This document shows positions 53,935 to 62,039 of a stretch of DNA of 64,000 nt, piece after piece; the first letter of the stretch is position 1, and the number at the start of each line of letters is the position of its first letter. The translations under genes were made by a program, and so were the position numbers. The notes below the pieces were generated by a model that was not told where the DNA came from, did not search any database, and saw nothing but the letters and a program-made list of their open reading frames with translations. Source of the stretch: Mycobacteroides chelonae (GTDB taxonomy: Bacteria; Actinomycetota; Actinomycetes; Mycobacteriales; Mycobacteriaceae); contig NZ_CP050145.1 in NCBI RefSeq assembly GCF_016767715.1, positions 930,001 to 994,000 of the forward strand. The letters run 5' to 3'.

Positions 53935-54788
53935 CGCTGGTGGTGGTGACGGGGGCTGGCAGTGGAATCGGGCGCGCAACGGCGCAGCGCTTCGCGCGCA
54001 AGGGCGCGGTCGTCATCGTCTCGGATATCAACGAGACGACCGGAAACGAATCGGTGGATCTGATCCGGTCGAAGGGTGGAAACGCTGTGTTCCGCCGCCT
54101 GGACGTCGCCGATGTGGAGGATTGGGAGGCGTTCACCGGGTGGGTGGTTGCTGAATTCGGTGTCCCCGATGTGGTGGTCAACAATGCCGGAATTCTGATT
54201 GGGGGGGGATTCCTGGAGCAAACCGGTGACGACTGGCGCCGGATGATTCAAATCAACATGATGAGTCCACTTATCGGGTCGCGGCTGTTCGTCGAGAAGA
54301 TGGTCCGTGCGGGTACCCGCGGCCACATCGTGAACGTCGCGTCAATGGGTGCCTTCCTGCCCACGGCGGTAGGGCCGTCATACGTGACAGCCAAGGCGGG
54401 GGTCTGGCTTGGCACACAGGCGCTGCGTTCCGAGTTCGGGCCGCAGGGAATCGGCGTGAGCGCGATTTGTCCGGGACTGATCCGTACGCGGCTTGCGGCC
54501 AATGGCACTCGTGGTGGCGTCAGCTCCGACGATAGCGCGGCGTGGGCTGCCAAACTTGCTGCAGGACATCGCTTTATGGGACGCTCGCCGAAACGTGTGG
54601 CGGCAGCTGTGGAGCGAGCAGTGCGCTTCAATCTGGCCACCGTTCCCGTCGGCTTGGAAGCGTGGCTCGGGTGGTACCTGTACAGACTTTCGCCTGCCGC
54701 GATGCGTGGTATCAGTTCGGCGGTCAGCATGTCTTTGGCAGACAAAGCGGTAGGCCTATCGGGCAAGGTTTTCGGAGGTGTGAAATGA
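53931..54788 (+). CDS. Short-chain dehydrogenase/reductase (SDR)
   Basis: A 285-residue SDR with TGAGSGIG at residues 7-14, NNAG at 84-87, catalytic Ser138 in NVASMGAF, and Tyr151-x3-Lys155 in YVTAK. It has the C-terminal ATVPVGLEAWLGWYLYR extension typical of the long SDRs here. ATG 53931 overlaps the 17-codon upstream ORF, and its stop overlaps the next SDR (ATGA at 54785). The frame open from 53730 is not used. Confidence 0.9.
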   Translation: MTLVVVTGAGSGIGRATAQRFARKGAVVIVSDINETTGNESVDLIRSKGGNAVFRRLDVADVEDWEAFTGWVVAEFGVPDVVVNNAGILIGGGFLEQTGDDWRRMIQINMMSPLIGSRLFVEKMVRAGTRGHIVNVASMGAFLPTAVGPSYVTAKAGVWLGTQALRSEFGPQGIGVSAICPGLIRTRLAANGTRGGVSSDDSAAWAAKLAAGHRFMGRSPKRVAAAVERAVRFNLATVPVGLEAWLGWYLYRLSPAAMRGISSAVSMSLADKAVGLSGKVFGGVK

Positions 54789-55663
54789 GGACCGTCATCA
54801 TCACCGGCTCAGCGGCCGGAATTGGCAAGGAAACGGCGAAGCTCTTTGCCCGCAAGGGCGACCGAGTGATCATCGCCGATATTGATCGCGCGGGCGCTGA
54901 GGCCGCAGCCGCAGAGATCAAAGCCCATCACGGTCACGCGGTGCCCTATGCACTCGACGTCAGCAGCGAGCAGCAGTGGGTCGACTTCGCGCAATGGGTA
55001 GGCACCGAGTTCGGGTCGGCCGATGTGCTGGTGAACAACGCCGGCGTGATGGACATCGGGGGATTTGTCGAGACCAGTGCCGCCCAATGGCAACGCACAG
55101 TCGATATCGACCTGATGAGCGTGGTGTACGGATCAAAGGTCTTCGGCCAACAGATGATCGACGCAGGCGTACGCGGACATATCGTGAACATTTCGTCCGG
55201 CGCCGCATTCCTACCGTCGAAGCTGATCAGTGCATACGGCGTCGCGAAGGCTGCCGTGCTGATGGCCACACAGTGCCTACGGATCGAACTGCGGCCGCAC
55301 GGTATCGGTGTCACCGCCATCTGCCCAGGTGCTATCCGGACGAATCTGCTGGCACACGGGCAGCGCCACGGACTCGTCGACAAGGACCCAGAATTGTGGC
55401 GCGAAGACATGTTGGCCGTGCAAACCGGACTGGCATATGCCGGGCCCGACAAGGTTGCGCGCGTCATTGAGCGGTCGGTCCGCCGTAACTGGGCGATTGT
55501 TCCAGTGAACCCCGAGGCTTGGTTCATCTACGGACTGATGCGATTCTCGCCGGGGCTCGTGCGCTGGGGTGCATCGGTCATTTCCTTCGACCTGCTGGAA
55601 AGACTCCTCGAACGGCTCAGGCCGTTGATTAACCGGCTTGCGCAACGAAAGGTAGGGGCATGA
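54785..55663 (+). CDS. Short-chain dehydrogenase/reductase (SDR)
   Basis: A 292-residue SDR: TGSAAGIG at 7-14, NNAG at 84-87, Ser138 in NISSGAAF, Tyr151-x3-Lys155 in YGVAK. It is a close relative of the upstream SDR, with the same motif positions and the same C-terminal AIVPVNPEAW extension, so the pair may be a tandem duplication that diverged in substrate. The stop overlaps the BVMO start (ATGA at 55660). Confidence 0.9.
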   Translation: MRTVIITGSAAGIGKETAKLFARKGDRVIIADIDRAGAEAAAAEIKAHHGHAVPYALDVSSEQQWVDFAQWVGTEFGSADVLVNNAGVMDIGGFVETSAAQWQRTVDIDLMSVVYGSKVFGQQMIDAGVRGHIVNISSGAAFLPSKLISAYGVAKAAVLMATQCLRIELRPHGIGVTAICPGAIRTNLLAHGQRHGLVDKDPELWREDMLAVQTGLAYAGPDKVARVIERSVRRNWAIVPVNPEAWFIYGLMRFSPGLVRWGASVISFDLLERLLERLRPLINRLAQRKVGA

Positions 55664-57216
55664 ACACAACGATCGACCACGAGGTGGTGATCATCGGGGC
55701 GGGCTTTGGCGGAATTGGTTCTGGGGTACAGCTGACCAAGGCGGGCATCGACGACTTTCTGATCATCGACAAGAACGACGGCATCGGGGGCACCTGGCAT
55801 GCCAACACCTATCCCGGTGTCGCGGTAGATATTCCGTCCATCTACTACAGCTTCTCCTACGAGCCCCCAAAGAAGTGGACCCGGATGTTCGCGCCCGGTG
55901 CTGAGGTCAAGCAATACGCCGAGCAGGTAGTGGATTCGTACGGGCTGCGATCACGAATCCGCTTGAACACGGCGGTGGTCGGGGCTGACTGGGACGAGGA
56001 ACAGAATGTTTGGCGTATCGAACTAGACTCCGGAGAAAACCTGGTTGCGCGGTTCGTCATCGGTGCCGTCGGTGCGCTGGAGGTGCCGAATCTCCCGGAT
56101 GTCCCTGGCGTCGGCACATTTTCGGGAAAGACCGTGCATACCGCCAGTTGGGACCACGAGTACGACTATCGTGGTAAGCGCATCGCGGTGATTGGCACCG
56201 GAGCCACCGCGCTGCAACTTATTCCGGAGTTAGCCGCTGTGGCCAGTCATCTCACGGTATTTCAGCGCACACCTATTTGGGTCGCCCCCAAACCCGATTT
56301 TCCGATACCGAGTCCGGTCAGTGCTCTGTTGCTCAAATTTCCGATTCTCCGGCGCGGGATCCGTGCCGTTGTGACCCTCGCGATCGACATTGGTCTGACC
56401 GGCATCGGAGTGTTCCACGAAAAGGTGCCGTTTCTCGTCAACTCCCTCAAACGTGGAGGCGCGGCCGGTTACCGGATGTGGCTGCGCGACAACCCCGAGC
56501 TCGCCGAAGAACTCACACCAACGTATGCGCCGGGCTGTAAGCGCCCGTCTGTCTCCAATAGGTATCTCAAGACGTTCACGCGTCCCAACGTGAGCTTGGT
56601 GACCAAGCCCATCAAGGAGATCACTGAGCACGCAGTGGTTACCGAGGACAGTGTGTTACACGACATCGACGTCTTGGTGTGCGCCACCGGATTCAAGGTC
56701 ATGGCGAAGGGCTACACACCGCCGTTTCCTCTGCGGGGAGTGGGAGGCCTGGATATCAGCGACTTCTTCCATGAGAATCGCTACCAGGCCTATCAAGGTG
56801 TGTCGGTGCCCAGTTTCCCCAACGCCTTCCTTATCACCGGCCCTTATGGGTTTGCGGCCGGCTCGTATCTCGCCATGATTGAGTGCACCAGCCGCCATGC
56901 GGCGCGGGCTATTGCCGAGACGCGGCGCCGGAACGCCACACGGGTGGAGATCAAGCGTGAAGCGCACGATGCCTACTACGAAAAGAGTAGGCGGCGTGCC
57001 GCAAAGACCATGTGGCTATCTCCGGCGTGCGAGGGATCCAACACCTACTACGTCAACTATCAGGGAGACGCTGCCGCCATCCGCCCTAGCACGCATTTCG
57101 AAATGTGGTGGGGCAATAAGCATTTCCCGTTTGGTCACTACACGTACACACGGTTGCCTTCGGGTGGCTCGTCGCCCAAAGAGATTGCCAGTGAAGCCGT
57201 CACCGTCGGTGAGTAG
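55660..57216 (+). CDS. Baeyer-Villiger monooxygenase with canonical fingerprint
   Basis: A 518-residue class B flavoprotein and the only one of the five here with the full BVMO fingerprint: F154-SG-KTV-H160-TAS-W164-D, fitting FxGxxxHxxxW[P/D]. FAD motif GAGFGG near residue 13, GGTWHANTYPGVAVDIPS, and NADPH motif VIGTGATA are intact. It would convert a ketone to an ester or lactone using NADPH and oxygen. It is translationally coupled to the SDR upstream, which could supply the ketone. 34 bases separate it from the next BVMO. Confidence 0.92.
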   Translation: MNTTIDHEVVIIGAGFGGIGSGVQLTKAGIDDFLIIDKNDGIGGTWHANTYPGVAVDIPSIYYSFSYEPPKKWTRMFAPGAEVKQYAEQVVDSYGLRSRIRLNTAVVGADWDEEQNVWRIELDSGENLVARFVIGAVGALEVPNLPDVPGVGTFSGKTVHTASWDHEYDYRGKRIAVIGTGATALQLIPELAAVASHLTVFQRTPIWVAPKPDFPIPSPVSALLLKFPILRRGIRAVVTLAIDIGLTGIGVFHEKVPFLVNSLKRGGAAGYRMWLRDNPELAEELTPTYAPGCKRPSVSNRYLKTFTRPNVSLVTKPIKEITEHAVVTEDSVLHDIDVLVCATGFKVMAKGYTPPFPLRGVGGLDISDFFHENRYQAYQGVSVPSFPNAFLITGPYGFAAGSYLAMIECTSRHAARAIAETRRRNATRVEIKREAHDAYYEKSRRRAAKTMWLSPACEGSNTYYVNYQGDAAAIRPSTHFEMWWGNKHFPFGHYTYTRLPSGGSSPKEIASEAVTVGE

Positions 57217-57250
57217 GCCCCGGCTGAATATTGTAGAAGGAGGGGTGTGT

Positions 57251-58828
57251 ATGGCAGGGAATGGCCTGGGGCCGGATTACCAGGTGGCCATCATCGGTGC
57301 GGGCCCGGCGGGGATAGCTGCCGCCGCCAAGCTGCGCCGCGCCGGCATCGATGACTTTGTGATCATCGAACGCGCCGACGACGTGGGAGGCAGCTGGCAC
57401 GAGAACCACTATCCGGGACTCGGGGTTGATATCCCCGGCGTGACCTATCAGTACTCCTTCGCGCGAAACCCTAAATGGAGCAGGTTCTTTCCGCTGGGAG
57501 CTGAAGTCAAGCGCTATCACGTCGAGGTGGCGGCCCGATTCGGACTGTACGAGCGCACCCGCTTTAACTGCACAGTGGAACGCGAAGTGTGGGACGACAG
57601 TGAACGGTTCTGGCGGCTCCACATGCAAGATGGCTCTGCTGTGACGGCGCGATTCGTTATCAGCGCGGTCGGTGCCTTCGTACGCCCCAAAGATGACGTT
57701 GGCATTCCCGGGGCAAAGTCATTCAAGGGCAAGGTTCAACGCCCGAGTTGCTGGGATGACGACTACGACATGTCCGGCAAAACGGTCGCCATCATCGGCA
57801 CTGGTGCGAGCGCTGTTCAGATCGTCCCGGCCATCGCACCGGAGGTCAGCCACCTCACGGTATTCCAGCGAACGCCGGTGTGGACGGTTCCCAAGCCCGA
57901 CTTTGAAGTACCGCGTCTGGTGCAAATGCTGTTGGCGGCACCCGGAGTTGTTCCCGCGTTGCACGGCGCGATACTCGTGGTGGCTGATCTTGTGCTGCGG
58001 ACGGTCTGCGCGATGCCGTCACAGCCGATGCATCTCATCGCCGATCATTTTGACACATGGTTGATTTCGGCGTACCGGCGTTACATCCGCATGGTGGTCG
58101 AGGATCCGGGGACAGCTGACAAGCTGACCCCCAATTTCGGAGTGCTGGCCAAACGTCCGACGACCTCCAATAGCTATCTACGGGCCTATAACCGCAACAA
58201 CGTGACCCTGGTTACCGAGCCCATCGAGAAAATCACCGCGACCGGGGTCCGAACCCGAGACGGAGTGCTGCATAAGGTCGACGTGCTCATCCTTGCGACG
58301 GGTTATGAGGTGTTCTCGGATCCCGAGACTTACCGTGCGGGAACGATCGTCGGACGTGACGGTTTCGACCTGGCGACTTTTTATCAGGAAGAGGGTCTGC
58401 AGGCCTACCAGAGCGTCTCGGTGCACGGCCTGCCGAATCGGTGGACGCTGGTGGGGCCGTACTCGTGGACCGGGTCCGGCTGGCATGCCTTTGTGGAGAT
58501 GACGGCCGATCACGCCGTCCGTGCCATCACGGAGGCTCGGCGGCGACGTGCGACGGTATGCGAGATCCGGAAAGACGTAGCCGAGCGCTACCACCGCGAT
58601 ATTTATGCCCGCGGCGAGGTGATGCGGTACTACTTGGCAGAACTCAATGGCCACGTTCCGACGTATTACCGCAATTCCCAGGGAGATTCGACATACATTC
58701 GTCCTTCCGGCTTTTTTGAGGCCAGCCGTGGCAATCGCAGGTTCCCGCTGGATGATTATTGTTATCAGCTGGTGGTCGATGCCCCCGTCCAGGCCCCGTT
58801 GACTATTGTTCAGCAGCGAAGTGGCTAA
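57251..58828 (+). CDS. Baeyer-Villiger-type flavin monooxygenase, Arg in place of fingerprint His
   Basis: A 525-residue paralogue of the protein at 33324. FAD motif GAGPAG, GGSWHENHYPGLGVDIPG, NADPH motif IIGTGASA. The fingerprint reads F158-KG-KVQ-R164-PSC-W168-D, again Arg where BVMOs have His. ATG 57251 has AAGGAGG eight bases upstream. The open frame from 56879 overlaps the previous gene and is a shadow. It is the last gene of the SDR-SDR-BVMO-BVMO operon. Having one canonical and one non-canonical enzyme side by side suggests different reactions. Confidence 0.9.
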   Translation: MAGNGLGPDYQVAIIGAGPAGIAAAAKLRRAGIDDFVIIERADDVGGSWHENHYPGLGVDIPGVTYQYSFARNPKWSRFFPLGAEVKRYHVEVAARFGLYERTRFNCTVEREVWDDSERFWRLHMQDGSAVTARFVISAVGAFVRPKDDVGIPGAKSFKGKVQRPSCWDDDYDMSGKTVAIIGTGASAVQIVPAIAPEVSHLTVFQRTPVWTVPKPDFEVPRLVQMLLAAPGVVPALHGAILVVADLVLRTVCAMPSQPMHLIADHFDTWLISAYRRYIRMVVEDPGTADKLTPNFGVLAKRPTTSNSYLRAYNRNNVTLVTEPIEKITATGVRTRDGVLHKVDVLILATGYEVFSDPETYRAGTIVGRDGFDLATFYQEEGLQAYQSVSVHGLPNRWTLVGPYSWTGSGWHAFVEMTADHAVRAITEARRRRATVCEIRKDVAERYHRDIYARGEVMRYYLAELNGHVPTYYRNSQGDSTYIRPSGFFEASRGNRRFPLDDYCYQLVVDAPVQAPLTIVQQRSG

Positions 58829-58935
58829 GGTGACGACAAAGATGAGATCGCTGGGTTATTTGAATGGCGATAGCATGCGCTTGAGCTGTGGGGAAAACCG
58901 CAGCCGGGCTTGAGTGCAAATGACGGAGGATCAAG

Positions 58936-59577
58936 GTGGCCGCGAGGAAGGTACTGACCCGGGCGGAGAGCCAGGCGCAGACCCGTCAGGAACTGCTCGA
59001 TGCGGCCGCACGGATGTTTCTCGAGGGCGGGTATCACGCCACGTCCATCGCCGCCATCGCCGCCGAAGCTGGCCGGACGATTGGTGCGGTATACAGCAAT
59101 TTTGAGAGCAAAGAAGTGCTTTGCCTTGAGGTCCTCAAGAGTCGCTATGCAGCGGAGGCGACCTCGCTGATGGCGGCGCTTGTCGCCACCGACGGGAGCC
59201 TCGAGGAACGGCTCGCCGCGATCTCCACGTGGTGGTCCATACTGTCGGGCGACTTCCCGCTGTCGGTTCTTGCTGCGGAGTACACCGTCAGTACGCTCCG
59301 GAATCCGGATCAGCGCCAGGCCAACATGGAGGCCGTTGACCGGTTCTTGGAGTGGGGCCGGGTACTAATGGAGGAGCAGCCCGAGGGCGAATCGGTGTCA
59401 GACACTGACCTCGACGATGCGGTTCTCACAGCCTGCGCCATGGGGATCGGGCTGGCGGCGGGGCAAGCCATGGGAATGTTGGACGCGGAGCGCTCGGCGG
59501 CCCTGCTGGTGTCAACCGTTCGGCTGTACCTCAACGCTCAGCCCAACAGCAGCGGTCCTGAGTTATCGATCACATAG
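58936..59577 (+). CDS. TetR-family regulator
   Basis: A 213-residue TetR-family protein with helix-turn-helix TSIAAIAAEAGRTIGAVYSNFESKEVL near residues 36-62 and a TetR C-terminal helical domain. It starts at GTG 58936 with GGAGG about six bases upstream. It lies 107 bases after the BVMO operon on the same strand, so it may control that operon. No palindrome was found immediately upstream. Confidence 0.88.
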   Translation: MAARKVLTRAESQAQTRQELLDAAARMFLEGGYHATSIAAIAAEAGRTIGAVYSNFESKEVLCLEVLKSRYAAEATSLMAALVATDGSLEERLAAISTWWSILSGDFPLSVLAAEYTVSTLRNPDQRQANMEAVDRFLEWGRVLMEEQPEGESVSDTDLDDAVLTACAMGIGLAAGQAMGMLDAERSAALLVSTVRLYLNAQPNSSGPELSIT

Positions 59578-59848
59578 GCGAGTGGAGCATCGCTGGCTGC
59601 GAGATGGCCAGCGCGGTGCTACCGGGCAGGCGGCCGACGAGCAGCGTCCGGCGATAGCTAACCGTACGGCGCATACGACTGCCAGCCCGCTGGTCGTTTG
59701 AATCGCCGAATGCCGTAAGCGGTGGGATGACTGCCTGATTCGCCAGAAGTAACCCTAGTTCTCGCGACTGGCCTCATTTGAATAATGATGCGATCCTAAT
59801 ATCTATGATGTCTGAAAATCGGGCCCCATTGGTGTTGGTGGCGAACGC

Positions 59849-60724
59849 ATGACCATGGACAACTTCACCCGGGATGGGAAGGAGGATGGCTTTGCCGATT
59901 TGGCGGCTGAGGTTGAGGTGCACCCTGCCGTCAACGCTGGGCCGGGTTCGGACAACAGCGCGAACAAACGCAAGCAAATCGCCATTGTTGTCTACCCGGG
60001 AATGACTGCACTCGATGTGGTTGGCCCCTTTGAGCTGTTACGTACCCTCCCGGATAGTGAGGTCCGATTCGTATGGCACCAACCAGGTCCTGTGATGACC
60101 GATAGCCGGACGTTGATTCTGGGCGCGACCCACTCCTTCGATGAGACACCACGTCCCGATATCGTTCTGGTCGGCGGATCTCTACTGGCGACCATGCGAA
60201 CCTCTATCGATGAGCAGCTTTTGGAATGGCTACGTCGCGTTCACCCGACAACAATGTGGACAGTTTCGGTGTGCAGCGGATCAGTCATCCTGGCAGCCGC
60301 CGGGCTGTTGGCCGGTCGCCGCGCCACTAGCCACTGGGCTGCCCTGCCTATGTTGAAAGCCTATGGGGCAAGGCCAGACAAAGACCAGCGGATGGTGGTC
60401 GACGGAAAGATTGTCACTGGTGCGGGAGTTTCGGCCGGCCTCGACTTGGGTCTGTGGCTGCTCAATGAAGTGGAAGGGCAGAGGCATGCCGAGGCGGCGC
60501 AGCTGGTCATAGAATACGATCCCCAGCCCCTCTTTGACAGCGGCCATCTGAGCAAAGCCAGCGCACGTACCAAGGCCGATGCGGTGGTCTTGGGCAATCA
60601 ATTGTTCAGTGGCCGTGATCGATTCGGTGAGGCGATAGCCGTTGGCAAGGCAGTCTGGACGACCGCCCTCGATCGGGTTCGCGGCCGGACCCGGAGAAGA
60701 ACCAGAATATCTACACCCCGCTGA
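59849..60724 (+). CDS. DJ-1/PfpI-family protein, isonitrile-hydratase-like
   Basis: A 291-residue DJ-1/PfpI-superfamily protein. Core features: IAIVVYPGMTALDVVGPFELL with Glu62, nucleophile Cys142 in SVCSGS, then AAAGLLAGRRATSHW. That pattern is shared by isonitrile hydratases and by the N-domains of GlxA/AraC-type regulators. There is no AraC DNA-binding domain at the C-terminus, so an enzyme is more likely. A 40-residue hydrophilic N-terminal extension is unusual. ATG 59849 or 59855 can serve as the start. No partner genes adjoin. Confidence 0.82.
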   Translation: MTMDNFTRDGKEDGFADLAAEVEVHPAVNAGPGSDNSANKRKQIAIVVYPGMTALDVVGPFELLRTLPDSEVRFVWHQPGPVMTDSRTLILGATHSFDETPRPDIVLVGGSLLATMRTSIDEQLLEWLRRVHPTTMWTVSVCSGSVILAAAGLLAGRRATSHWAALPMLKAYGARPDKDQRMVVDGKIVTGAGVSAGLDLGLWLLNEVEGQRHAEAAQLVIEYDPQPLFDSGHLSKASARTKADAVVLGNQLFSGRDRFGEAIAVGKAVWTTALDRVRGRTRRRTRISTPR

Positions 60725-61592
60725 ACACGGCGTTGGCGACGTAGTGTGCAAGCACTCGTGCACGACGGCGCCCTCAGCATGCAGCGTTGGCGGCTGCGCG
60801 GGTCGACCGGATTAGATGTAAGCGCATAGTGCGCGTTATATCCATACCGTGAACCCGCCTATTTTTCGGTACCCGTCCGTTCGATCTATCGAAAGTACCG
60901 CGTCGAGGTTGCGGTTTGAGTGGTTGCTGTGTGCAAGGGGTGCGCACAATCACACTGACCTGCGTCGCGCGTGGTAGGCCCGAATTACCCGGTGTCGATT
61001 CAATATGCGCAGTCTCCCGTCGAGACTTTCGTCGATGATGATCGCCGCCCGGCGAGTGCCTGCAGTTTGAATAGATTCCCGCAGCCCTGACGGCCTTGAA
61101 CTGTTTTTTAAGCCGATGGGCGCACGAGAAGGCAGCTGTCTTGAGCGTGGCGGGTGAGACGAATCGGCTGCAGACAAGGGTGTGGGAGCAATGTCATGAC
61201 GACGTCGTGTAGCTACCGCGTGTTGTCGCCGCCACGCCACGCGAATTGGCGCATCCGGTGTGAGATCAATATTTGCCAAAGGGCCTGCTCATGTATCTGC
61301 GCCACCGGACCAGTTGCAACGCACGGTATGTGTGTTGCGTCTCCAATTGTCAGGACGTATGGTAAATAACGCACATGCTCTGCGTTATTTACCGGGGGCT
61401 TGGCGCTGCGCGCCCAGAGGAGAGGGTCCGGATCATCAACGCACGAAGTAGGGAACGGGCGCCCTGGAAAATCGGGGCCCGCAGCCGTGAGATGGAAGTC
61501 GAGGCATCACGACGCACTCGCCTGGATCGACCGCATCAGTGCCGGGGCATAGGTGCGCCGGGTCATTCGATGTTATGGGTGGCGCAGCCGTG
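60725..61592. other. Intergenic stretch upstream of mmpS-mmpL
   Basis: About 870 bases without a confident gene. A short minus-strand frame (60950-61279) ends in AIIIDESLDGRLRILNRHRV, which has the feel of a transposase tail but is too short and isolated to name. A strong inverted repeat (61361-61393) is listed separately. The mmpS promoter is presumably near it. Confidence 0.4.
61361..61393. promoter_or_regulatory. Inverted repeat upstream of mmpS-mmpL, likely operator
   Basis: GGTAAATAACGCA (61361-61373) and TGCGTTATTTACC (61381-61393) are perfect 13-base inverted arms around CATGCTC. It lies 199 bases before the mmpS ATG. mmpS-mmpL operons are often repressed by TetR or MarR-type proteins, so this is a likely binding site. 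A terminator is less likely because no T-run follows. Confidence 0.6.
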
Positions 61593-62039
61593 ATGGACAA
61601 GGGCGCGGGCTTGGTGCTCAAGCGGACGTGGATTCCGCTCCTCATCGTGGTCGTCCTGGTGCTCGGTGGATTGGTGGTCTGTCGGGTACGTGGTTTCTTC
61701 GGCTCTAACACCGAAATTACCCGGCCGGGCGCTGGCCTAGCCGATGACGCGGAGCCGTTCAACCCCAAGACCGTTACCTACGAGGTTTTCGGAAAGGAAG
61801 GCGCCGTGGCGACCATCAACTATCTGGATCTTCAGGCCAACCCTCAGATTGTGCGTGACGTGCCGCTGCCCTGGTCGGTCAAGCTCACGACCAAAGCGCC
61901 GTCGGCTAGCGCCACGGTGGTCGCGCAGGGTGATGGGGATAGCATCAGCTGCCGCGTCATTGTCAATGACGAGATCAAGGCCGAGAACACGTCCGATGGC
62001 GTCAGTGCCCAGACCTTCTGCCTGGTGAAGTCCGCATGA
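61593..62039 (+). CDS. mmpS: MmpS-family membrane protein
   Basis: A 148-residue MmpS protein: a short cytoplasmic N-terminus, one membrane helix (TWIPLLIVVVLVLGGLVV, about residues 12-29), and an outer beta-sandwich domain with VTYEVFGKEGAVATINYLD and LPWSVKLTTKAPSA, all typical. MmpS proteins assist MmpL transporters in lipid or siderophore export. ATG 61593 gives the usual length. Upstream in-frame ATGs at 61575 and 61539 are less likely. The stop overlaps the mmpL start (ATGA). Confidence 0.88.
   Translation: MDKGAGLVLKRTWIPLLIVVVLVLGGLVVCRVRGFFGSNTEITRPGAGLADDAEPFNPKTVTYEVFGKEGAVATINYLDLQANPQIVRDVPLPWSVKLTTKAPSASATVVAQGDGDSISCRVIVNDEIKAENTSDGVSAQTFCLVKSA

Noticed and set aside
56879..58828. 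649-codon version of the BVMO at 57251
   Set aside because: The extra N-terminal 124 codons overlap the preceding BVMO in another frame. A strong ribosome-binding site supports ATG 57251.
60950..61279. Possible transposase tail upstream of mmpS
   Set aside because: One segment recalls transposase ends, but there are no inverted terminal repeats, no target duplication and no catalytic residues.
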